A stretch of 64,000 nucleotides of DNA from assembly GCA_044225555.1 (NCBI GenBank), contig JBGAIM010000005.1, positions 62,001-126,000 of the forward strand, written 5' to 3'. Positions 26,819 through 34,510 of this stretch are shown here, piece by piece. Numbering within the stretch: position 1 is the stretch's first letter; every line of letters begins with the position of its first letter. Position numbers and translations under genes: made by a program. The notes below the pieces were generated by a model. The model made no database searches, was not told the origin of the DNA, and was given only the letters and a program-made list of their open reading frames with translations. The DNA is from JADLHS01 sp044225555 (GTDB lineage: Bacteria > Verrucomicrobiota > Verrucomicrobiia > Limisphaerales > JADLHS01).

Positions 26819-27100
26819 CTATTTCGGAATCTGAGCTTGGAGTTGATCCACCGTTTTCTGCTGTTCGGGCGTCAATTTGTATTGCTTGAACACATCCAGA
26901 GCGGCCTGTGCCCCCTTGAAATCCTTGCTATCAATCAAGCCTTTGGCGCGTTCTGCCGTCCGTTGGAAAAGCATCGCCTGTGCCTCGGGTTGCGTCGCCG
27001 GGTCGGGAGCTTGCGCTTTGGATGATTTGCTGGAATCGCCGCAACTCACGAGCAAGCCGGCAAGCAAAAGGACGGGAAGGAGTCTGAAAGATTTTTTCAT
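26819..27100 (-). CDS. Small lipoprotein
   Basis: This is a 93-residue protein with a type II signal peptide: a MKKSFRL basic start, a hydrophobic core, and lipobox LLVSC, so the mature protein is anchored by Cys20. The remainder is a short Ser/Lys linker and an Ala/Gln-rich amphipathic helix region (FKGAQAALDVFKQYKLTPEQ), possibly a coiled coil or a single TPR-like hairpin. I do not recognise a family. It converges with the pseudopilin gene and is divergent from the AraC regulator gene. Confidence 0.75.
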   Translation of the reverse strand: MKKSFRLLPVLLLAGLLVSCGDSSKSSKAQAPDPATQPEAQAMLFQRTAERAKGLIDSKDFKGAQAALDVFKQYKLTPEQQKTVDQLQAQIPK

Positions 27101-27314
27101 AGTCGGATTTCCAAGGCGCGAAGCCAGATCAATCCTGGCGAAAAGTATGCCAAGTCATTTGTGTTCACGCTCTCCGTGACTGTGACGATTTGCCCGTCAG
27201 GTTCAAGAAAATAGTAAACGGAAATGCGTTTAAAATGCGGCAGGCCACGACTAGAAACATTCAGTTGCTCCGCAAATCCTCGGGACCGTAGGATGTCCCC
27301 GTCGCCGTTGAATT

Positions 27315-28232
27315 ATGCAGGATGAGCAGCAAGACCTGACCGACATAACTGTACACAGTCCGCGCACCAGGCTGCGCGGTGTGATCGCCCATAACGTGGA
27401 GATGCGGCCGTGGCTCGCAGAGTTCCCCGTCTGCAAGGCGCTCAATCAATACCAGATCATCCATGTCGGCTTTCAGGAGACGTTCGCGCCCATGCGCATC
27501 GTGCGCACCAAGCAAACCACCACCTATTTTCTCGCGTGCATCGGCGGGCGGGGCAAGGTGCTCATTGACGGTCGCTGGCGCATGTGCAAGGAAGGGTACG
27601 CCTGTCTGTTACCCGCGCACACGCTGAACGCGTTTGAAGCTGTCCCTGGTGTGAAATGGGAATTCTGCTGGGCCTGCTATCAACGCCCGCCGGAGCAGCG
27701 TCCGGTGGCGGATGTCACTTCGCCCGTGATGGCGCGCTTCGAACCGCTCCCGCTCAAGTCGGCGATCCTCGGTCTGATGTACGAATGCAATGGCCCGGCT
27801 CAGCCCACGCTGATGCAGGAATGGGCGGATTTGATTCACGCCTACGTGATGCGCTTTGCCCGGCCTTCGGACCAGCCAGATGCGTTGCGCATGTTGTGGG
27901 AGCGCGTGGCCGGTCACTTGGGTGAGGACTGGACGCTGGCGAGACTGGCGCGCGAAGCCGGCTACAGCAACGAACACCTGCGTCGTCTGTGTCGCCGACA
28001 ACTGGGCCGCAGTCCGATGTTGCAGGTTACCTATCTGCGGATGCGTCGGGCCTCCGAACTTCTCGCCACCACCGAGCACACCATCGAAGCCATCGCGCAC
28101 GAGGTCGGTTACCAAAACCCGTTTGTTTTCTCGAACGCTTTCACCAAATGGATCGGCTGGCGACCATCGCTGTATCGGAAGAAGAAGCGGGGCGACGACG
28201 GACAAGCCGGGAAAACTGCCTCCGCGACTTGA
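27315..28232 (+). CDS. AraC/XylS-family transcriptional regulator
   Basis: This 305-residue protein has an N-terminal cupin-like sensing domain (to about residue 130, including GKVLIDGRWRMCKEGYACLL) and a C-terminal pair of helix-turn-helix motifs (from about 200: LARLAREAGYSNEHLRRLCR and the second IEAIAHEVGYQNPFVFSNAF). It should bind a sugar-derived or related effector and activate nearby genes. It converges with the GH127 gene, with only three bases between the two stops, and together they sit in an arabinose-polymer locus, so arabinose or an arabino-oligosaccharide is a plausible signal. The start at ATG 27315 is supported by continuous domain structure. Confidence 0.9.
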   Translation: MQDEQQDLTDITVHSPRTRLRGVIAHNVEMRPWLAEFPVCKALNQYQIIHVGFQETFAPMRIVRTKQTTTYFLACIGGRGKVLIDGRWRMCKEGYACLLPAHTLNAFEAVPGVKWEFCWACYQRPPEQRPVADVTSPVMARFEPLPLKSAILGLMYECNGPAQPTLMQEWADLIHAYVMRFARPSDQPDALRMLWERVAGHLGEDWTLARLAREAGYSNEHLRRLCRRQLGRSPMLQVTYLRMRRASELLATTEHTIEAIAHEVGYQNPFVFSNAFTKWIGWRPSLYRKKKRGDDGQAGKTASAT

Positions 28233-28235
28233 GCC

Positions 28236-31200
28236 CTACTTCAACTTAATGTCCAAGTAAGCTGAGTAACGACCGTATGATTCGTAGAACGGTCGGAATG
28301 TTAATTCGCCCACGTTGAACTGAAGCGTGCTCGGATTGCCGGTGATGGATTTGCTGAAGTCTGTTGCATCCAGTGTGAGTGGACGCCAATCCGAGCGCGG
28401 TTCATTTTCCTCCGCCGCCAGCAGGACTGGCCCGTAAAACAACGAGGCGATGTTGGGCTGATCCATCACGCGATCGAGGTGGAACGGAAAGGGCATCTGC
28501 AATTCGATAGTATCTTTGTCCTTCCAGTCCTGGGTCAACGTCAGGTAGCTGCCGGGAATGGCATTTACGGTTTCGGACTGGCCATTGATCTTCACCTGAA
28601 CTCCGCGCGTTGCCCAGTGCGGGACGCGAATCTTCAAATCAAACTTGCCGCTGCCGCTGATAATGAGCCGCGTGGTGTCTTCGTAGGGGAAACTCGTCCG
28701 CTGCGTCAAAGTCACATTGCGCTCGGTCCATTTGAGCGTGGAGGGCACGAACAGATTGACGTAGAGCGCGTCGTTCTTGGCGCTGTGGAAATAAATCGAA
28801 TCTTGCAGCTTGGTGCCGCTCTCCAGCGCCGTGCCGTTGCAACAAGTGAAGCCGTCCATATTGGCATTGCCGAATTGTTTTCGCGCCGCTGGGTTGAGCG
28901 GAATGTGATACGTGTTGCCGGCATTGTTGGCGGCGACCGACGCAAGAATATCGTTGTAGAGCGCCTGTTCGTAGTAATCCATGAACCGGGCCTGCTGATC
29001 ATACATGAAAAGCTGCCGGCTGAGTTTCAGCATGTTGTAAGTGGCGCAGGTTTCATTCTGTCCGCCTCGCGCGAAGCCATTTTCAAACAGCGAATCGGGC
29101 TGGGCGGTAAAGCATTCCGCATTGTTTGGGTTTCGTGCTCCGGCCACACCGCCGATGCTGTAGAGGTAACTGTCCGTGCAAATGTGCCAGAAGTTGTCCG
29201 CGATTTGATAGTAGGGCAGTTCGCTCGTGTTCCGGTAGGTTTCGAGCGCGCCGGTGATCTGTGGAATGTGCTGGTTCGCATGCTTGCCTCGGAGTGTGTC
29301 CACGTTGTGCGCGAGGCCGTGCGTGCGATCGGCGTCGCCGTAGAAGAAATTGATGTTGTCGAACAACTTCGCACATTCGAGGAAACGCTTGTCGCCCGTG
29401 ATGCGTGCGAGCCGGGCCATGACTTCGTTCATGCCGCCGTATTCGCCGGCGATGTAGCGATTCCACATGCTGATGCGGGTAGCGGTCGGGAGCGCCTGCA
29501 AACGTGTTTGCACCCAGAGGCCCATGCCTTGCGCGATGTCGAGGGCCTTCTGGTTGCCGCCGACTTCGTAGCAGTCCAGCAAGCCGGCGAGAATTTTGTG
29601 CAACGTGTAATACGGCGCCCAAATCTGATGATTGCCTCCGCCGTAGGTCGCGCCCTTTTCCAGCATGATGAACTGATCCGGCGGATAGGCGCTGATGAAA
29701 CCTTTGCCCCAGTTCCAGTAATCCGTGCGAATGCCTTCCTTGCTCAAGTTGGAATCATAGTTTGTCCGACTCGGACCAGGCGGCACGGCCAGTGGATCGT
29801 CATTGAATGGTCCGCCTTCCTGCGCCGGTTTGCCGGACTTCTGCGACAGGTCATAAAGTGTGTCTATGAGATAATTCATCTTGTGCAGGAGATTGCTACG
29901 CAATACTGGGTCGTACTCACTGCCTGCGTAGGCCTGCGCGATTGCGCTGAGATAATGTCCGCTCGCGTGGCCGCGCAACCGCGTGGTTTGCGAATCCCAA
30001 CCGCCGAGCGGTCTGGCGTTCTCCGGCTGTTTCTGGCCAAACGCATCACGAAACGTGTAGAGGAAACTGTCGGGATCCGTTTTGGCGAGGCCCTGAACAA
30101 ACTTGTCGCGATGTTTGATGAAGGGCGTCGGGCGCTGTTGCTCGTCGAGATTCAACGTCACGCGGTCCAGCGGAAAAGCCTCGACGGTCCGAACGGGGCC
30201 GCGCGACGTGGCCGGCGCCGGCTTGACCGTGACGTTGGCTTTGGCTTCGAGTTTCGTTCCTGGTATCCGGCCGGTGACCGAATACGTTCCCGGCTGAAGC
30301 ACCGGTTGATTGTTTGTCGGAGACGGCCAGATCACCTCAACCAACGGACCTTTCGCATCGCCGCGATACACACCAGCGACCGAGCGCGGCAGCCGCGGCA
30401 ATGTGCCCACCGTGGTTTCAACCGAAACCTCCGCCGCGCCGAGCAGCTTGAACGGATAATACGGTGACGCCGAAGCTCCACTGGATTCATTGGTGGCAGC
30501 AGGCTTTGTTGAGCCGCCGCCCTTCTCGCCGGACAGACCATTCCTATGAATCGCAGCGATCTGCTGATCCGTCAGCGCGACGTTGTAAATCCGGAGGTCG
30601 TGCAACTTGGCGTTGAGGTAAGGATCCGTGTCGTAGTGTGACTTACCGATGTAAAAGTGAGTGCGGCGCGCGTCGGCTTCATCGAGTAATTGCTCCACTT
30701 TCGTCTCCACGCCCGTGGTTTGGCCAATGCGTGTGCCATCACGATAAATGCTCAAAATCTTTCGCGGTGCGTCCAATGCCACCGCCAGATGCACCCAGCG
30801 ATTCGTGGCGATCCGCGGGGCGGTTGGCCCTTGTTCCTCGCCCCAACCCGTGGTTGTGATTCGTGCTCGCAATCCTTCGTCCTCCGCTTCGCCGATGGGT
30901 GTGCAGAAGAAGTTGGTCGTCGTGTTCAGACCAAGATCAAAAAACCGCTGCCACGGCTCGGCGGAACGCAAGAAAACCCAGCCGGTGATTGTGATGGCGT
31001 CCGCGCCTTCCAGCGCCGCGCCGGGAATCTGGAGGAACGCGTCTCCGGTTCCGGGCAGCGAGAGCACTTTGCCGAACTTCTCGTCGTCCATGTATGTTGC
31101 ACCAGAACCTTGGAGTGTCGCCTGATGATTGTTGCGCGAACGGTCAGTTGTGTTGCCGTTCAAGATGAAACGGGCATTGAGCGCAGTCTCACCGATGCCA

Positions 31201-31328
31201 TCCAGAAACTGATCGCCGCCTTCGGTCTGCGCTGAAGCGGGTGGGAGTGCGAACAGAACGAGGAACAACGCAGCGAGCGCCAGAACCGCAACGGGCCGCG
31301 AACGATTTCTTTGCGAACTTGGATTCAT
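28236..31328 (-). CDS. GH127-type beta-L-arabinofuranosidase with N-terminal LamG domain
   Basis: This 1,030-residue secreted enzyme belongs to glycoside hydrolase family 127 (DUF1680). It releases beta-L-arabinofuranose, typically from hydroxyproline-linked or pectic arabinans. The ATG at 31328 gives a good signal peptide (MNPSSQRNRSRPVAVLALAA). A LamG-like domain (about residues 45-240) precedes the catalytic (alpha/alpha)6 barrel. The zinc/thiolate active-site set known from HypBA1 is present: Glu759 and Cys761 in NETCATYN, and Cys829-Cys830 in FTCCNGTALESG. An in-frame upstream ATG at 31391 exists but lacks a signal peptide. It is convergent with the AraC gene and near a GH51 arabinofuranosidase, which supports a role in arabinan breakdown. 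Confidence 0.9.
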   Translation of the reverse strand: MNPSSQRNRSRPVAVLALAALFLVLFALPPASAQTEGGDQFLDGIGETALNARFILNGNTTDRSRNNHQATLQGSGATYMDDEKFGKVLSLPGTGDAFLQIPGAALEGADAITITGWVFLRSAEPWQRFFDLGLNTTTNFFCTPIGEAEDEGLRARITTTGWGEEQGPTAPRIATNRWVHLAVALDAPRKILSIYRDGTRIGQTTGVETKVEQLLDEADARRTHFYIGKSHYDTDPYLNAKLHDLRIYNVALTDQQIAAIHRNGLSGEKGGGSTKPAATNESSGASASPYYPFKLLGAAEVSVETTVGTLPRLPRSVAGVYRGDAKGPLVEVIWPSPTNNQPVLQPGTYSVTGRIPGTKLEAKANVTVKPAPATSRGPVRTVEAFPLDRVTLNLDEQQRPTPFIKHRDKFVQGLAKTDPDSFLYTFRDAFGQKQPENARPLGGWDSQTTRLRGHASGHYLSAIAQAYAGSEYDPVLRSNLLHKMNYLIDTLYDLSQKSGKPAQEGGPFNDDPLAVPPGPSRTNYDSNLSKEGIRTDYWNWGKGFISAYPPDQFIMLEKGATYGGGNHQIWAPYYTLHKILAGLLDCYEVGGNQKALDIAQGMGLWVQTRLQALPTATRISMWNRYIAGEYGGMNEVMARLARITGDKRFLECAKLFDNINFFYGDADRTHGLAHNVDTLRGKHANQHIPQITGALETYRNTSELPYYQIADNFWHICTDSYLYSIGGVAGARNPNNAECFTAQPDSLFENGFARGGQNETCATYNMLKLSRQLFMYDQQARFMDYYEQALYNDILASVAANNAGNTYHIPLNPAARKQFGNANMDGFTCCNGTALESGTKLQDSIYFHSAKNDALYVNLFVPSTLKWTERNVTLTQRTSFPYEDTTRLIISGSGKFDLKIRVPHWATRGVQVKINGQSETVNAIPGSYLTLTQDWKDKDTIELQMPFPFHLDRVMDQPNIASLFYGPVLLAAEENEPRSDWRPLTLDATDFSKSITGNPSTLQFNVGELTFRPFYESYGRYSAYLDIKLK

Positions 31329-31551
31329 TCGAATATGAGGTGCGGAACATTCAAAGCGTGAACTGGTCAGCGGCACATGCTTCAAATCCACAGCCGGCTA
31401 TCGGATTTCATCGTGGAGATAAGGCGGAGTAAATTCAAACATTCGCTGATGGGTGTTTTTGCCGTATGCGCGGGTGCATTCCCGGCATTCGCATCAAGGG
31501 TGAAGCTGTCAAAGTTAGCTTGAATCCACGTTGTTGACCTTGAAATTTCTC

Positions 31552-33132
31552 ATGAGAACTAAAGAACGAACCTTTTACTCCGTGAAGCTGGCGGCGCTCG
31601 TTGCCTTGCTGTTGGGTATGCAAGCATGGGGTGAGGAACGTCCGTCGGTCACGTCGCCCCCTGAATCATTTTTCCAGCTTGTTCCCGAACGGGATCGCGA
31701 CGCTGCGCGGCAGTTTTACGGGAAATATATTGACGTGAAAGGCATGCCCGTCGTGGCGCACGCCGACGTGGCGGATCTGGCGTTGCAGCGGACCTATGAA
31801 ATCGTGACGCACCTTTTGGCCGGACGACCAGACGTCCTCGCGGCGATGGTCACCAACGGGATGTATCTCATCATCATTGGCAAGGATCAGGTTTACACGG
31901 ACATGCCGGAGTATCGGCGTCATCCGAACCCGGCGTATCAGAACGAACGCGTGCGCGGCACCGGCGGCAAGCCGACAAGTTTCGGCGAGGAAAATCTGTT
32001 GAACCTGCCGATTGACCGCTACGACGACGAGAGCATTGGCGTGCATGAGTTTTGTCACACGATTGACGGCGCATTGCGCTCGGTTGATCCGACATGGAAC
32101 AAACGCCGAAATGAAGTTTTTCAAAACGCGAAAGACAAGGGTCGCTGGAAGAATGTTTATGCCGGAGGGAATGCTGGCGAGTACTGGGCGGAGATTGCGC
32201 AGTCTTACTTCGATTGCAATCGCGTCAACAACTGGAATCACACCTACGTGGGCACGCGGGCACAGCTTAAGGAGTATGACCCCGAAGGCTACGAACTGGT
32301 CAAAACGACATTCAAACTCGCGGGCGAAAATGACTGGGTGTATCGGCCCGTGCAGAAACAGCCCAGTGTGATTCCGCCGCCCGCCCGTTTCAAAATTGAT
32401 CCCTACTACACAAAGTTCACCTGGGCGCGCGAGTTCGTGGTCGTCGGGCGTGGCGCGAGCGACGATGCGATGCTTCAAGCCAATGATACCATTCGCAAGA
32501 TGTTCGCGTATCGCCACGACTTGTTGAAAGCGTTGATTGCGGACGGGGCGAAACTGGTTGTGCTTGGCAAAAACGAAAAGTTGACCGATCTGCCCGAGTG
32601 CAAGGCCGCGACGGGTAAGAAGATTGATTCCAAAGCGCGGCGACTCGGCTATAGTCCGGAATGCAAGCTGGTGGTTATCGGCGAGGAGGAAATTCTGGCT
32701 CCGGCAAAGAATTCCAAGCCCGGTGGCAGTCCAGTGATTGCGGAATTCGCGAAGGCATTTTATCTGGTCGCCGGCACGCGACCTGTGGATCCGAATTGGG
32801 AGAACCGTGGCCGTGATGTTCAACAATACGAGTTGCGCGTGAAACGGCTGGACATCCAGTTCGATGAACGACTGAAGCAGACTTACGAATCGGCCATGGG
32901 CAAGGGATTGTGGAAGGGCACATCTGCGGCCCAAGACCGCGTAGAATATTTGTCAGTTGGCGTGCAGGCTTACTTCGATGCCGCGGGCGAATCCAAGGCC
33001 GCAACTCGCGAAGGGTTGAAGGAGTACGATCCCGAACTGTTTGCGTTGGTCAACGAGACGATGGCTCACGAGGACAAGCAGGACTGGCGTTTCGGCAAAC
33101 CGACTGTGCGAACTGCTTCGCGCAGTCAGTAA
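31552..33132 (+). CDS. Exported HExxH protein with an internal duplication
   Basis: This is a 526-residue secreted protein made of two related halves. The first half contains HEFCHTID (His165, Glu166, His169) and EYWAEIAQSYFD downstream, a gluzincin-like layout reminiscent of anthrax lethal-factor-type domains. The second half repeats the fold (GASDDAMLQANDTIRKMF, then VEYLSVGVQAYFDA) but has no HExxH. It is probably a structural or binding copy. The ATG at 31552 gives a signal peptide; the upstream TTG at 31531 is less likely. It overlaps the convergent HExxH-cyclophilin gene by seven bases at the 3' ends. Substrates are unknown. Confidence 0.8.
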   Translation: MRTKERTFYSVKLAALVALLLGMQAWGEERPSVTSPPESFFQLVPERDRDAARQFYGKYIDVKGMPVVAHADVADLALQRTYEIVTHLLAGRPDVLAAMVTNGMYLIIIGKDQVYTDMPEYRRHPNPAYQNERVRGTGGKPTSFGEENLLNLPIDRYDDESIGVHEFCHTIDGALRSVDPTWNKRRNEVFQNAKDKGRWKNVYAGGNAGEYWAEIAQSYFDCNRVNNWNHTYVGTRAQLKEYDPEGYELVKTTFKLAGENDWVYRPVQKQPSVIPPPARFKIDPYYTKFTWAREFVVVGRGASDDAMLQANDTIRKMFAYRHDLLKALIADGAKLVVLGKNEKLTDLPECKAATGKKIDSKARRLGYSPECKLVVIGEEEILAPAKNSKPGGSPVIAEFAKAFYLVAGTRPVDPNWENRGRDVQQYELRVKRLDIQFDERLKQTYESAMGKGLWKGTSAAQDRVEYLSVGVQAYFDAAGESKAATREGLKEYDPELFALVNETMAHEDKQDWRFGKPTVRTASRSQ

Positions 33133-34490
33133 ACCCGGAACGCGCCCTGGATTTTGATGGGCGGTGTCAGCCGCTGACCGTTCGCGGGTGACTCGTGGAT
33201 TTTTTTCACAATGTCCATGCCCTTGACCACCCGACCGAACGCGGCGAAGCCTTGCCCGTCGGGATTGCGCTTTCCGCCGAAGTCGAGTTCCGGTTGATCT
33301 CCGATGCAGATGGAGAAGCTGTCCTGCGCCGTGTCCGGTCCATCGCGCGCCATGCTCAACGTGCCGTCGAGATGTTTGATGCCGGTGTCGCGGGTGCGTT
33401 CCAAATGGATTGGGGGGAATAATTCGTTTTGGCGCGAGGCGACGGCTTCGGCTTGGACCACGTAGCGCAGGAAATTGGTGACGGTGATGGGCGCTTCCTT
33501 CGCGTAGAGTTCCACCTCAATTTCACCGAGCGACGTCAACAGTTGCACGCGCGGCTTGTCGGTGACGGCGGTTTCACGCCAGCGGAAGCGCGGTGATTTT
33601 GATGGATCAAAACCAGCGAGGTGAGCGCGCTCGCCGGCAGGGCGCGCCATCGGTTTCACGTAGCGCCACGGGACTTCGCCAAATGCCTCGGCGCACAGCG
33701 CGGCGAGGGCGGGATCGTATTCCTTCAACTCGGCCCGGGTGTTGACCGAATTGTGCTGGGCGTCGTTTTCGCGATTGTTGTCGAACCAATCCTGCACGCC
33801 CTCGGCCCAATACTCCTCCACGTCCGTTGCGGCATAGGTATTCTTCCACAGACCGGCCGCGAGAGCTTGGTCACGGGCTGCGCGCACGCGGGATTTGAAC
33901 TTGGGATCAAGCGCGCGCATTCCGTAATTGAGGATCGCGTGGCCGAACTCGTGAATGAGAATGTTCTCGGCCGAGTAGGGGTCGTTAGGAAAGCAAAGCA
34001 AGTTTTCCTCGGCGCAACTCGAAATGCGTCCGCCCAGACCACGGGCGCGTCGGTCCCAAAAAACCTTGGGAGTTTGATTCGCCTGCTCAGGGATGTCGGT
34101 GGTGTATTCGTTGTAAGCCATGACTACGAGACGCGCCCGGTTGGTCGCCATGACGTGAAGGATTTCCGGCCGGTTCGACAGCATGTGCAACAAGATCCAG
34201 CGGGCTTCAAGCATGGCGTAATCCGAGACGTTGGTTGAACTCAGCACCGGCAGACCACCCGCGTCGAGATACTTCTGGTAGAACGGCCCGAGCTTGAGCG
34301 ATTCGCGCAGAGAGTTGGGAACGGCAGCGACCTTGGGAATGGAATTGGTTGTAGAATTCTGTGCCGACGCGTGTTCGAACGAACCAATCACGAAAAAGCA
34401 CATCAGCGCGACGGCAATGAAGTGCAATCGCCGAGCAGGCGAAACGGACCAATCATCTTGTTGTTTGATTTGCATCGGTCGCGCTGGCAT
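33126..34490 (-). CDS. Exported HExxH domain fused to a cyclophilin-type PPIase
   Basis: This is a 454-residue secreted fusion. After a signal peptide (ending EHASAQNS), residues about 60-270 form the same HExxH domain as the convergent neighbour, with HEFGH at about 180-184 and EYWAEGVQDWFD supplying a likely third ligand. From about residue 300 a cyclophilin begins (VQLLTSLGEIEVELYAKEAP) and continues to GFAAFGRVVKGMDIVKKI and the last strand before the stop. This pairs a putative peptidase with a proline isomerase, which would suit folding or degradation of Pro-rich proteins. It is the last gene of a minus-strand run with GH51 and Xaa-Pro aminopeptidase. The start may instead be the ATG at 34475. 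Confidence 0.82.
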   Translation of the reverse strand: MPARPMQIKQQDDWSVSPARRLHFIAVALMCFFVIGSFEHASAQNSTTNSIPKVAAVPNSLRESLKLGPFYQKYLDAGGLPVLSSTNVSDYAMLEARWILLHMLSNRPEILHVMATNRARLVVMAYNEYTTDIPEQANQTPKVFWDRRARGLGGRISSCAEENLLCFPNDPYSAENILIHEFGHAILNYGMRALDPKFKSRVRAARDQALAAGLWKNTYAATDVEEYWAEGVQDWFDNNRENDAQHNSVNTRAELKEYDPALAALCAEAFGEVPWRYVKPMARPAGERAHLAGFDPSKSPRFRWRETAVTDKPRVQLLTSLGEIEVELYAKEAPITVTNFLRYVVQAEAVASRQNELFPPIHLERTRDTGIKHLDGTLSMARDGPDTAQDSFSICIGDQPELDFGGKRNPDGQGFAAFGRVVKGMDIVKKIHESPANGQRLTPPIKIQGAFRVY

Positions 34491-34510
34491 CGGTTCAATT
34501 AACCCGCAGG

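Noticed and set aside
27100..27200. Sigma-54-like site before the lipoprotein gene (TGGCAT... TTCGC)
   Set aside because: The -12 half does not fit the consensus and spacing.
28479..30467. Long plus-strand frame opposite the GH127 gene
   Set aside because: Its translation has shadow-like composition and no domain pattern, whereas the minus strand gives a complete GH127 enzyme.
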